Assembly (NCBI GenBank): GCA_964036665.1
Contig: OZ038532.1
Coordinates: forward strand, 7,688,001-7,752,000
Source: Gordius sp. MW1
Taxonomy: Eukaryota; Nematomorpha; Gordioida; Gordea; Gordiidae
DNA length: 64,000 nucleotides
Reading direction: 5' to 3'
Shown here: one piece after another, positions 35,813 to 47,800 of the stretch
Layout: every line of letters starts with the position of its first letter
Position numbering within the stretch: the stretch's first letter is position 1
Translations under genes and position numbers: made by a program
Notes under the pieces: generated by a model
Database searches by the model: none
What the model saw: the letters and a program-made list of their open reading frames with translations, nothing else
Told to the model about the DNA's origin: nothing

Positions 35813-38800
35813 ATGTCAAAAGTTACATTTGTTTTATCCCAAAAGAACAAACCAATTTTAGTGTATGAAAAATATGAATACACTAGAGTGAATGGTAGCA
35901 AGGATCATAGGGAGTACTATAAATGTAGAGCTAGCGATTCTGTAGGTCGTGGTTTTTTATATAATGAAAATTTTACAATAACACGTTCACACGATAGGAT
36001 CCATTGGCGTATACAAGGGTATGATTTAAGGTTGTAACACTACCCATGAGTTTCAAATAATAAAATTTTTATATTGTATTTGCACACAAATATTACTGAT
36101 AATTATAATTTTAAATTATTTTGGAAGTGTTATTAAGGTTTTCGTTGCTTTTTCTATTTTTATATGTTCAAAATTTATAAATTTTATTCGAAATTTAAAT
36201 TTTAGATAAATAGCTCCCATCTCATCCAATTTCCGAAATTTTAATATGAAACGCCAACAATATCCTTCCATTTATAACTACTTCCCTAAAAAAATTAACT
36301 TTTCCAACGAGAAAAGTAGCAGCCAGGGTAATTTACAAATTATTATAATTCACTCTAGATTCTAGAATTTAATTTAGAAAATGTTAGTACTAGTACTAAT
36401 TCAGTAGGAGAAGAAGAGGAACATAGAGATCAGGATCAGGGTGGTAAATAAATTATATAATAAGCTAAATATAGATTCTAGAATCTATTTCCATAGAAAA
36501 AGGTATTAATGCTGTAAGACTAAGAATACAAGAAAAAGATCAAGGTAATTTACTCTTTCTTCAAACTCAACTCACTCTCTAGAATCTTTTTTAGAAAATA
36601 AAACACTAGTAGATACAGCCAGTGTGAAGTCTAAAATAGATATTAGTGAGGATAACATTCAAAATATATTAAATCTATACTTTTAGTTTTAGATGACCAT
36701 GACATAGGCAATTATATTTACTCAAATTTGATTGGGATGGAGAAATTTAGAATTTTTAAATTAATCTGGCAACCTGGGGAAAGCTTTGAGTTCCCCAAAT
36801 GTGGAACTCGTAATTTAAAATTTCAATATCAGTGGTTTAAACAATGGCCATGGTTAAGTTACTCCAAAAAGCTTGGAGGAGCTTTTTGTAAGTATTGTGT
36901 ACTTGCAGGGAAGGTTACGGGTGGAAAAGGCTCCCAAAATTTAAATAGTTTAACTGTAAATGCTTATACCAGGTTAGATAAATTGCTAGTTTTTAAATCA
37001 CAGTTTGTGCTTTTAACAGGTTCCAAAATGCAAAACAAACATTCAACATACATTCACAAAATAATTATCATTTGCATGCAGTTGACATTATCAACTCGCT
37101 TGAAGATATTTATATTAACAAAAAACAGGCAATTGACCTTGTTATTTTAAATGAAAAAAAATTCTATTACGAAAAAACAAGGGAAGTATTATATACTATA
37201 ACGGATGCTTTAGTGTTCTGTGGCAGGCAAGGAATTGCTTTGAGAGGTATTTTAATCTAAATGTTTAGTATAGGCTCTTTTTAATAGGTCACCGTGATTA
37301 TGGCCTGTTACCAGTTGAAAATCCCAGGATAAATGATAGCAATGAAGGGAATTTCAGGGAGATCTTGATTTTACTTTCAAAGTTCAGCGAGAAAGTGAAA
37401 ACTGATTTAAAAGAATGTCCTAAAAATGCTAATTACCTCTCACCTGGTATACAAAATGAATTAATTTGTATTATCAAACAACATATTCAAACAAGAATAG
37501 TTGCAGAAATTAATAAGTCACCCTTTTTTCACTTCTCTTGGATGAGACAACGGATATCTCAACACAAGAACAAATGGCCGTTGTTATCCATTATGTTGAT
37601 TTGAATACACAACCAACAGTGGTCAGAGAGGTCTTTTTAGAATATATCAAGATCAAGGATATGTCAGCAAAGGGGATGTTTGAAGTTGTGATGCAGACTC
37701 TTAAAGGTCTAAAAATTGACATTACAAAACTTAGAGGGCAGGGTTATGATGGAGCCCCAGTGATGAGTGGCTCTAAAAACGGGTTGCAGACTTTGTTTAA
37801 GAATGTGTGCCCTAAGGCTATATATATTCATTGTGCATCGCACAATCTAAATTTGGCAATTAAAGATTCTTGCAAGATATCCAACATTAGGAATTGTATG
37901 GGTAAGATTATGATTGTTTTTATATTTAATTTGTTTTTTATAAAAGGTATCATTAAAAAGATTACGGATTTTATAACTTCGCCAAAAAAATTGAATCTCT
38001 TAAACTCTGTATTGCTATCTTTGTCAACCAATCCAAAATCCTCTAAATTAACGACACTTTGTGAAACAAGGTGGACCCAAAAGCATGATGCTGTCAAGAG
38101 ATTTTATGAATTTAAAGAAGCCATTTTTACTACACTTGAATAGATTTGTGAATGGGATGATGTAGAATCATCATCGAGTGCAACGATTCTACTTTCATCA
38201 TTGAAACAAGGCCAATTTTGGTTGTCTCTTTATATGTTGCACCAAGTATTTTCTTATACAATACATCTAAGCAACTATTTGCAAACGATCAACATTGATC
38301 TATCACAGGCAATGTATGCCGCCCAAAATACTCTTTGCCAAATTAAAGAATTGCGTAAAAATTCAGAAGAGGGGTTTCAAACTATTTTTACCAATGTTTC
38401 AACATTTGGAAAGAGTCATGATTTTTTCATCAATATCCCTAGAAGGACGTCCCTTCAAACATTAAGGTCCAATATAGAGACAACATGCCCCGAAGTCTAT
38501 TACAGGATCTCATTGTACAATCCCTTTTTGGATTCTGTTTTAGCTGAATTAGATGAACGATTCATTAAAAACCAACAAATACTTATGGGATTTGATACCC
38601 TCTTTATTAAAGACCCCGTTCAGCTCACCCCTCAAATATTAAATAATTTTTTAATATTAGCTAAATTTTATGAAGATGATCTTGAAGGATCAGAAGAGCA
38701 GTTTAAATCCGATATTAAATCGTGGTATTCATCTTTTAAAAACTCCAATTCAGATACATTACCTAGGAATGCATTGGATACCTTATCCAATCATGCCTCC

Positions 38801-41268
38801 AAACCAGGGGTTTGTCCCGAACCCGAACCCGTGAACCCGAACCGGGTAAAACCCGATGATTTACAGAACCCGAACCCAAACCCGAACCCATTTTTAAAAA
38901 TACCCTTAAAACCCGAACCCGAACCCGATAAATACAAAAAAGGGTTCGGGTTCGGGTTTTTAATTCAAAAATACATTGTGAATTGAATATCTCAGTTTTC
39001 TCTTTCATGACAATGTAACGAAACGAAGAAAACCATATGATTTTAATTTCAATATTTTTATGTTTCCGGCATTTTTCATTCATTAATCAATACTAATTAT
39101 CTCAAGAATTAGTTGTAAGTATTATATATATAATTGATATATATTAGTTATGGTATATAGTCTAAAATGGTGAGGGAAAATAACCCCATTAAGAAATATT
39201 ATAAAATATCTCCATTATCAAATTATTCAGAATGCCTTGCCATAGATTGTGGTAAAAAAATGAAAGGGACACATTTAACCAATCTTGAAAAACATTTAGA
39301 AAGATTTCATTCAACTCTCTTTGACAAATATAAAGAAGAAAAGAAGGCACTTTGTATTTCTCCTTCTCCGAAAAAACTCAAATCCAATCAAGAGTCAACT
39401 TTAGACAATATATTTGAAAAATTGACAATCAAAGTGGAGATTACAGAGAAACAAATATATGAAGGACTTATTGAGATGGTAACATTAAATGGGAGACCAT
39501 TTACTTGTGTAGATGATAGTGGGTTTAGAAAGATTCTTAACCCTATTCTCAAGGGTATGAATAAAGAAATATGCATTATTACAAATATAATTCGGAAAAA
39601 GGTTATGGAGACTGCTTATAAAATCAGGGAAGGTATGAAAAATGAAATAAAGGGGAGACTTGTTTCTCTAAAGATTGATGCTGTAACAAGATTGGAAATA
39701 CATATGCACTGAAATAATTGGCATGTGAATTTAATTAGGTGCTATTTAAAAATTAAGTTAACTATTCAATAATTTTTTGAAGGTAAAAATGTATTATTAG
39801 TATAATAAAATTTCTTGAACCCGAACCTGTACCCGAACCCGAACCCAATTCCTTAAACCGAACACGAACCCGAACCCGAACCCAATTCCTTAAACCGAAC
39901 ACGAACCCGAACACGAACCCGATTTTTTTTGGGGCGGGTTCAAACCCCTGCTCCAAACTAGATCTTTATCCTAATATTAAAATTCTTTACCATATATTAG
40001 CAACTTTACCTGTGACAACGTGCTCTAATAAGCGATGTTTTACAGTGCTAAAAAGACTTAAAACATATCTTAGAAGCACAATTGGACAAGAAAGGTAAAC
40101 TAAATGGTTTTATTATTAATTTTTAATTTCAGGCTTACCGGATTAACGTTGCTCTATGTACACAGGCAATATACTCCTGAAACTAAAGATGTTGTAAATG
40201 CGTTTCTATCTAATAATCGTCGATATTGATATTCAATTTATATCATTTTTATATTGTTATTGAATATTAATAAATATTTGTCTGAATTTTACTTTTAGTA
40301 TTTTATTATTTTTACGCTATAGTCACTTTAAACTTTTAGAAAAAAATCATTTTAAAAAAAAAATATTTACAAAAAAATTTTGCCTTAAAAATTTTCTAAC
40401 ATTACCCATGAGTAAATCCTAGATACGCCTATGATAGGATCCCACATAAAGGTAATATCTTTAATTGATACCCTTATATATGATATAGCTTATAAAAATC
40501 ATGGGTGCATTGCTGATCCTCTGCAAACATTGAATATGAACATTGTTGCAATTTCCACATCTCATAGTTGTAAGTCTATTTATGAACATTATATGATTTG
40601 AAGATTGTTTATCATTTCCAGCTATGATTCCTAACCCTATACAAGCACAAGCCTCATCCTTCACCACCTCCACATCTCATAGTTGTGAGTCTATTTATAA
40701 ACATTATATGATTTTTGAAGATTGTTTATCATTTCCAGCTATGATTCCTAACCCTATACAAGCACAAGCCTCATCCTTCACCACCTCCACATCTCATAGT
40801 TGTGAGTCTATTTATGAACATTATATGATTTTTGAAGATTGTTTATCATTTCCAGCTATGATTCCTAACCCTATACAAGCACAAGCCTCATCTTTCACCA
40901 CCTCCACACCTCGTACTTGTGAGTCTATTTATGAACATTATATGATTTTTGAAGATTGTTTATCATTTCCAGTTATGATTCCTAACCCTATACAAGCACA
41001 AGCCTCATCCTTCACCACCTCCACACCTCGTACTTGTGAGTCTATTTATGAACATTATATGATTTTTGAAGATTGTTTATCATTTCCAGCTATGATTCCT
41101 AACCCTATACAAGCACAAGCCTCATCCTTCACCACCTCCACACCTTGTACTTGTGAGTCTATTTATGAACATTATATGATTTTTGAAGATTGTTTTCATT
41201 TCCAGCTATGATTCCTAACCCTATACAAGCACAAGCCTCATCCTTCACCACCTCCACATCACTTAATT
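35813..41268 (+). CDS. FLYWCH-like gene with a tandem mini-exon array, split by a hAT
   Basis: Exon 1 starts with ATG at 35813: FVLSQKNKPILVYEKYEY then YYKCRAS and ITRSHDRI, which resembles a FLYWCH zinc finger although the second Cys is not evident. At 36001 a 4.43-kb hAT is inserted. On its far side the frame continues (PHK) to a donor at 40452. A proposed 37-nt intron, unusually short, leads to an exon at 40489-40569 read in phase (GCIADPLQTLNMN). Then come six exons of exactly 63 nt at 40622, 40739, 40856, 40973, 41090 and 41206. Each encodes MIPNPIQAQASSFTTST plus four variable residues. Each is followed by gtgagt or gtaag. The end of the gene was not found. The insertion probably inactivates it unless the hAT is spliced out. 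Function unknown. Confidence 0.5.
38805..39950 (+). mobile_element. Internally deleted BED-type hAT, copy 2 (keeps the 5' transposase end)
   Basis: The ends CAGGGGTTTGTCCCG and CAAACCCCTG are inverted. The 8-bp duplication CTCCAAAC lies at 38797-38804 and 39951-39958. The subterminal CCCGAACCC repeats and noncoding flanks match copy 1 (28732-29826). It sits in the dimerisation domain of the surrounding hAT. Confidence 0.95.
39167..39712 (+). CDS. hAT transposase N-terminal fragment with BED zinc finger
   Basis: A 181-residue open frame. Residues about 18-50 form a BED-type finger (CLAIDCGKKMKG then HLTNLEKHLERFH). They are followed by a basic linker and the start of the catalytic domain (IYEGLIEMVTLNGRPF, VDDSGFRKILNPILKGM) up to SLKIDAVTRLE. 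The frame then ends abruptly where the rest of the transposase has been deleted. The missing C-terminal part is of the type preserved in copy 1 at 29038-29280. The frame is uninterrupted, so the peptide could still be made and might bind the family's termini. Confidence 0.8.
   Translation: MVRENNPIKKYYKISPLSNYSECLAIDCGKKMKGTHLTNLEKHLERFHSTLFDKYKEEKKALCISPSPKKLKSNQESTLDNIFEKLTIKVEITEKQIYEGLIEMVTLNGRPFTCVDDSGFRKILNPILKGMNKEICIITNIIRKKVMETAYKIREGMKNEIKGRLVSLKIDAVTRLEIHMH
40570..41268 (+). repeat. Tandem array of 63-nt mini-exons and 52-54-nt introns
   Basis: Introns lie at 40570-40621 (52 nt), 40685-40738, 40802-40855, 40919-40972, 41036-41089 (54 nt each) and 41153-41205 (53 nt). All begin gtaagt or gtgagt and end tttccag. 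Exons are always 63 nt. The constant exon length beside intron lengths that vary by 1-2 nt favours splicing over one long unspliced 39-residue-repeat protein. Unspliced, the frame stays open only where introns are 54 nt. Confidence 0.75.
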
Positions 41269-42170
41269 GTAAGATAATTTATTAAAATATCTGCTTTTAA
41301 TACTTTATAACAAAATTACCTTAAAATATCTCTTCAAACTCCTCTTGATTAGCTAAGAGTATAGAGAAATTCAAACAAATATATTTTTTTGGTATGAGCT
41401 AAAATATATATTAGGGAAAAATTTTGGGGGTTGCTCTAATTATAGTTTTATTATTCTTGTAAATTTTGACAAGTTTATATAGGGACATTCCATGTCAAAT
41501 CGCCACGTTTTCGGCCGACCCCCTCAGATTTTTAAAAAATTTGGTGGTAATGTTAAAGCTAGTAAAATTATTAATTTCCAAAAATTTTAGCTCATTTGGG
41601 CCACTACTTTTCGAGTTGTGGGCGGTCAAATGTCGAAAATCGGGCTTTTAAAAAATCGGTTCGTGACGCTATATTCAATATAATTTATAAGTTATTGGTC
41701 CCCAAATCATAGAATCTTGTTGTAGTAATAGGTAAGACCCATCTCCATAGAAAAAAAATCAAAAAAAATTTTTTTCTCGATTGGTCATCTCATAATGGCC
41801 GAAATGGTCAAAATGGCACAATTAATGTTGAACCCTCTCAAACCGTTTCAAATTTGAGACAAATGTTTTATACTACCTATTAATCAAATTAAATAAAAGA
41901 GAAAGTTGGGTGGCCATCTTGAAGTGGTCATAAATTGCTAGAAACGGTATTTTATTAATTTGGCGCCAAAATGACGTTCTAAAATTGGTTTTATTACTCA
42001 TTTAGGCATCTTATAAAATTAGTATATCTATAATATAAATATTTTTGCTATAAATTAACACACTAACCCCCCGCCCCCCCCCCCATATTCCCCCTATCAA
42101 TTACAATCAAAATAGCGAGTGATTCATCTTCCCCGAATGCTATAAATTTAATTTTGTTAGCATTTTTAAC
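41269..42170. other. AT-rich DNA, no gene recognised
   Basis: No splice-linked continuation of the mini-exon gene was seen. A C-run lies at 42066-42084. Confidence 0.3.
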
Positions 42171-42178
42171 CCAACCTA

Positions 42179-44472
42179 TAGTGATGGTAATTTGCTCCAG
42201 TGAGCATTGCTCACTGTGAGCTCTGTCCCCTCACAAGCACTGTGTATCCTACTCTACACATGAGTAGGATACAGTATCAGATGAAAATGCTGGAGAGGCG
42301 AAGGGGTAGTAGCAAAAAGTAACTCATGTTTAGAGCTATGTGCCTGAGCAGCATTATAAGTTAACTAACAACTTTAATATCAGCAGATGCTATGAGCAAG
42401 CAGTTTCTCTAAACTGCTCATAGCATCTCATATCACATTATAATGTGTTGTTTTGTTTTAATACATTCTGTTGTTCAAGAATAATATGGCTATTTGCATG
42501 GGCGTAAGTAGGACTTCCTCAAAGGGGGGGCGGGGTATCAAATTTGTAAGATGACAATTTTAAAATGGTTTAAATTATATATTTTATCGTTTTTAAGAAC
42601 AGGTGTCAATGTTATAATTTTATTAAATGTGCGAACTAATTTTTTTGCAATTTTCTTTATATATGACTAAAATATGTTTAATGATATTAAAATTTATTTT
42701 TTCACATGCCCAAAAATTTTATAAAAATTTATTTAATTATAAAATTTTGAATTTTCTGTCACACCCAGGTGTGACAATTTTAATATGGTTTAAATTTATA
42801 TTTTATTGTTTTTAACAGGTGTCAATGTTATAATTTTATTAAATGTGCGAACTAATTTTTTTTGCAGTTTTCTTTATACATGACTAAAATATGTTTAATG
42901 ATATTAAAATTTATTTTTTATACATGCCCAAAAATTTTATAAAAATTTATTTAATTTGAATTTACTGTCACACCCAGGTGGTAATAATTTTTTTGACAAT
43001 TTTAATATGGTTTAAATTTATATTTTATTGTTTTTAAGGACAGGTGTCAATGTTATGATTTTATTTAATGTGCGAACTAATCCTTTTTTTTCGATTTTCA
43101 TCATATGTATCTAAAATGATTTTTAAAATTTATTTTTTATAAATGGCGAAATTATTTTTTATTATATAAATATTTTTTGTGACATTCTTAATATGACTTA
43201 ATGTTTCTAAATTTATATTTACTAATATTTTTCGTCCAGGTCACAATGCAAAGTTTTATAAAAGGTGGGAAATTTTGCTTTATAGAATATTCTACATAGA
43301 TAGCTAAAATCTGTTTGATGATTTAAAAATTTACGCCTTTATACATGCCAAAAATATGTTGATTGCTTTAAATATAAATTTTTGAATATTCTGTCTCACC
43401 CAAATGCTAAATTTTTTGACATTTTTAATATGGTTTTTTAACCCAGGTTACAATGTTATAATTATATTAAAGGTGCGAACTTTTTTTTTCTCGGGTTTCA
43501 TTATATGTATCTAACTAAAATGATTTTTAAGATTTATTTTTTATAAATGGCGAAATTATGTTTTATTGTATAAATATTTATTTTGACATTTTTAATATGT
43601 AATGTTTCTAAATTTATATTTAATAAGATTTTTAGTTCAGGTCACAATGCAAAGTTTTATAAAAGGTGGGAAATTTCGCTTTGTAGAATATTCTATATAG
43701 ATTGCTAAAATCTGTTTAATGATTTCAAAATTTACGTTTATATATGCCAAAAATATGTTTTATTGCTTTAAATATAAATTTTTGAATATTCTGTCTTACC
43801 CAAATGCTAGTAAAGTTTTTGACATTTTTAATATGGTTTTTTAACCCAGGTTACAAGGTGATAGTTTTATTAAAGGTGTGAATTTATTTTTTTGGCAAAC
43901 GATTTTGAAGTTTATTGTTTAAAACATGACAAAAATATTTTTATTTACATATATTTTATTTAGATGTCTTATATCTTTTTTTAGTTCAAATTAAAGTATT
44001 GACACCAAATCAGCATTATTATTTTATTAGATCTCACCAAATATACACATAAATTACAACTAATAAATGGGGAGAGAGGAGGACTTTTTAAAATAAGAAT
44101 ATGAATAACAACGTTTCATGCTATGCCTATTATGAGAGATAGGGAAGAGGGGATAGGCGATATGTCACATAAGACATAAGTAATTAACACATTTGCTGAG
44201 CAGATTAATTGCGATATGTCACATAATTAATTAACACATTCGTTGAGCAAAATGGATGAGCAACTTGCTATCAGCAATTGCTCCTACAAAACTACTTTTA
44301 TTTAAAGTTGTAAACAAGCTAATATTCCTACTGCTTGAGCTTGTATTTGCTGTTACAACTTAACATCTTGAGCATTTTACCTCTCTTGATGACAAAGCTC
44401 CTGCGTCAGAGCACATATGCTAGATATGTGTTTACGTCCAAGTCGGAGCGTTCGAGCAACTTTACAACTATA
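42179..44472. mobile_element. 2.3-kb non-autonomous TIR element (8-bp duplication CCAACCTA)
   Basis: CCAACCTA repeats at 42171-42178 and 44473-44480. The ends read TAGTGATGGTAATTTGCTC and, inverted, TATAGTTGTAAAGTTGCTC. The second resembles the terminus of the 3.1-kb element at 19985. The interior is a diverged satellite (42540-43890) and an isolated hAT end at 42498. No transposase. Confidence 0.6.
42540..43890. repeat. Diverged satellite, two interleaved unit types
   Basis: Units with 'gtcaatgttataattttatt' and 'aaatgtgcgaactaat' alternate with reverse copies of the 120-bp satellite seen at 14920-15215 ('aaaggtgggaaattt'). Several short hepta/octanucleotide motifs are also shared with 170-260 in the repeat at the start of the window. 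Confidence 0.65.
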
Positions 44473-44753
44473 CCAACCTACGAAGGGTTAAGTGTTAATT
44501 AAAATTACAAATGATAAATAGTTAGGAATACATCATCGATCATTCTAGTTTTGTATTTTTAAACAAGTTGACCTTCGTATATTTTAACAAATCCACTTAT
44601 TATTCCCACGCTATTCCCTATATATTGACAATTTATCGCATATATTGGGTTCTTGCTTTTTTCGCATATAATTCTTCTTGCTATTTTCCGTTCTTGTAAT
44701 CGAACCTATAAAACTTATCATTTAATAAAGGCTCCATCGTTGATGCAGAAAAC

Positions 44754-45659
44754 ATGATTGATGAAGTGCAACTAGTACAAAACCTTCAGCAAAGTAATTA
44801 TACTTTCAATATTAAATAATATTCCATTTTTTAGATATGCGATTTGTACCCTCCCGCGAAGGTACCCTTCTGTATTTCAGGGACTATCTTTATTGTAAAA
44901 CAACTAGAACCTCGTCTGCTACATACTATCGATGTAGGACTCGAACTTGCCCTGGTAGGGCTAGAATTACAACCTCCCCAGAAGTTATTCATGGTCATAA
45001 TCATGAACAAGCGAGGGAGGACTATGAATTTTTAATTACACTGAGGGATTTAAAGGATGCGGTGCTGGCAGAGCCACGGGAGAAGCTGAGGATAATTTAT
45101 CATAGAATTATTGCCCAAAGGCTTCGTGAGGTACCAGACCTCGTCCTTTACCCAAAAGCGACCCCAACTTTAGCGTCTATTAAAAATACGCTTCGACGCC
45201 TAAATCCTAAACGTGTCAAGGACCCGAAAAACAACGAGGAGATCATCTTAGATCCAGAGCATCGTTTTACCGAAAACGGTGAAAATTTTTTGGGTCTGGT
45301 CAACCGCCACTTTTCCCTATGAAATTTGGCAAAGGTTTAATGCTGTGGGGCCCCGTACAAACAATCATTTGGAGGGCTTCCATAACAGCATTAAATGCCT
45401 TGTTGGCCATGCCCACCCCGTTATTTATAATTTTATTGAATGCCTACGGAAGCAACAGGCTATGACGGAAATTAATTTATTGCATATTTCTCAAGGTAAG
45501 CAGGTGTTTGCTACCAGCAAGAAATATTGCAATATTAACACCAATATAAATCGCTTGATAAATCAATATAGATTTAATGAAATTGATGTATATGAATATA
45601 TTGACAATATTTCTGTATATATGTATTTACAATCGCATGAATTAATTGTTGACATATAA
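44754..45659 (+). pseudogene. FLYWCH/MULE-type transposase remnant
   Basis: A small first exon (MIDEVQLVQNLQQ, 44754-44793) is joined in phase through a 41-nt intron to 44835. A complete-looking FLYWCH finger follows (FVPSREGTLLYFRDYLYC, YYRCRTRTCPGRARI, HGHNHEQ), then the usual connecting helix (LAEPREKLRIIYHRIIAQRL). Near 45290 the frame shifts. The second part (45279-45659) has FPYEIWQRFN then GPRTNNHLEGFHNSIK, the C-terminal part of MULE transposases. The DDE core between the two parts is absent, so this is an internally deleted, frameshifted copy. It lies on the same strand as the FLYWCH-like exon at 35813. Confidence 0.75.
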
Positions 45660-47800
45660 ATAAAATATATTTCTAATTATATATATAAATTGTTAGAAAT
45701 CTTAAGTTATAAGTATAGCTGGTAAGTAACAAGTTACCTCTTGATATCATATACCTTACAATAAATCAATGTAAACGTGATTTTTTATTAAAAGAATTGT
45801 AAAAGATATCATCATACAAAAAAATACATGTTTTTTTCATATAAAAAAACTTACGTAAGAGCATTCTTGGGGTAAAACAGAACCCCACGAGTTTATGAAA
45901 TTTTCGCCTAACCTAGTTCTTGGTAAAATTTTAAGCTACTGAAAAGACCTATTATATTAGACTTAAATTGCTTTCAATATTTTAATTAATAATTTGCGTG
46001 GGGTTTCGAAATACCCCACGAATATCTCGCGGGTTATATAAAAGGACATCATAGAAGGATATATTCAAGGATATAAAAAGATCTTCATGTAATATCTATA
46101 GATATTATATAGAACTATTAAAATAGGAAAGATTAAGAAGAAAATTATAATTAAGTTACATAAACATAGTATAATAAATTCATTTATTTTTAATATTTAA
46201 GTGTATTAAATTGCTAAGCTTTAATAATATTCACTATAAAGTATAAACTCTTAAAACTATAAAATTAGATTATACAAAAAAGCTAGAATATTATCATTTG
46301 TTAATTGTTAAAGCTTAATTTCATCAAATAAAAGCCTGTGCTAGATATAAATAGGTTATATGAACTCTTCCTTAAATTATTACTGATTTCATAAAAATGC
46401 AGGAGATTTTTAGATAACTCTTAAGCAAAGTTTCTTACAGATTATGACTAATTTTGCTCATAACTTTTTTAATTTTATGGTTGATATAATAAGAACATAT
46501 CAAATAAGGTAGGAACTATAAATATAGAAAATTTGGCTGAAAAAAAAACTTAAAAACAAACAAAAAATAGAATCGTCCAAACTTAAGGAAGTGTTCTCCC
46601 TTTAAATAAAAATACATTCTATAAGGTTATATTCAAGAAAAAATCTATATCTAATGTCTATAAACATTATATACAAATACAACTTTTAAAAATGGTAATT
46701 TTTGTGTAAAAATGAAATTTTCTGCATATTTGTTTGGTATCGAATTTAATTTATTGTAGATAAAGAAAATTATAATTTTGTTACTTAATAAACATAGTAT
46801 AATAAGTTCATTAATTTAGAATTTTTATGTATTAAATTGCTAAGCTTTAATAATATTTACTATAAAGTATGAACTCTTAAAACTACAAAATTAGATTATG
46901 AAACAAAGCTTAAATATTGTCATTTGCTAATTGTTAGAGCTTAATTTCATCAAATAAAAGCCTATGCTAGTTTACTCGTTGATAGATTACTCAGTATTTA
47001 CAATTTTCTAACCATAAATTCAACAAATTCCATAAAATGTTATCAGAAATATACATGTAATAATTTCCAAAACAAAATTTTTATAATGTGGGTTTAACTT
47101 AAATTTCTATATGATAATAAGTATAAGCACTCTTTGTTAAGTTAAATATCCGTATTTGCTGAAGGGATCTAATGCTCAAGTAATCTAAAATTTGCAAAGA
47201 ATGCTTATAACTAATTAATCTTATATTTAATCATGTTAAAAACGCTTAAAGGTTGCAAAAACATATATTAAGCATATAATATATGATGATTAGCTTTTTT
47301 ATTGCTGCATATATATTTTCTTTCATATTAAGCATATAATATATGAAGTTCAAATTTTTTATTATTTTCTTTCGTAGGTTAGATTAAATGCTTTATAATA
47401 AGTTAATATGCATTTACAACACTTTATATTGTTATATAAACTTATCTAATAACGTTTAAATTACAATTTTTGTGCATTAGATTACTTGAGCATTAGACCG
47501 GTTGAGCATAAATCTAAATATCTCGTGCGAATTATTAAAGATAATTGTTATATTACCATTATATAATATTTTTATATTTACATTATGTATCTAATGTGAA
47601 ATATTTATATATGTATCCAATTGCGGTTTATTTAACATATGCCCTTTTGTCATTTGAACCAGATTCAAAATAAGAACAGGCGGGAAAATGCAAAATATAG
47701 GTTACCACGAGGAAAATATAAAATTATATATGATTAAAATTAGTTAACAAATTAAATAATTCCTAAATTTTATCTTAAAAGCATTAATTTTTTTAGGGGA
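45660..47800. other. AT-rich DNA with one large direct duplication
   Basis: 46170-46345 and 46797-46970 are about 90 percent alike by eye ('ttaaattgctaagctttaat', 'tcatcaaataaaagcct'), as are 46060-46110 and 46617-46680. This gives a tandem duplication with a period near 560-630 bp. A palindrome 'gcatataatatatg' is repeated at 47273 and 47332. No gene. Confidence 0.5.

Larger units (their letters stand above)
36246..40230 (+). pseudogene. hAT transposase with TTF-type zinc finger and DUF4371
   Basis: The first exon begins MKRQQYPSIYNYFPKKINF at 36246 and ends at a gtaatt donor near 36328. 36728-37150 carries a TTF-type zinc finger region (QWFKQWPWLSYSKKLGGAFC then KYCVLAG). 37365-38143 carries the DUF4371/catalytic part (DETTDISTQEQMA, RGQGYDGAPVMSG, HCASHNLNLAIKDSC). 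38201-38804 is the helical part. After the nested hAT, 39959-40230 gives the dimerisation domain (DLYPNIKILYHILATLPVT) and, past an intron at about 40096-40134, GLTGLTLLYVHRQYTPETK. Frames are broken at about 37150, 37260, 37600 and 38143; some breaks may be introns. Inactive as it stands. Confidence 0.85.
36002..40433 (+). mobile_element. hAT element (DUF4371 transposase type), 4.43 kb
   Basis: The ends CATTGGCGTATACAAGG and CCTAGATACGCCTATG are inverted. The 8-bp duplication ATAGGATC lies at 35994-36001 and 40434-40441. It interrupts the FLYWCH-like exon and contains a nested hAT (38805-39950). Confidence 0.95.

Noticed and set aside
39167..39712. Independent host zinc-finger gene
   Set aside because: It lies fully inside a hAT with matching termini and is the N-terminal part of that transposase.
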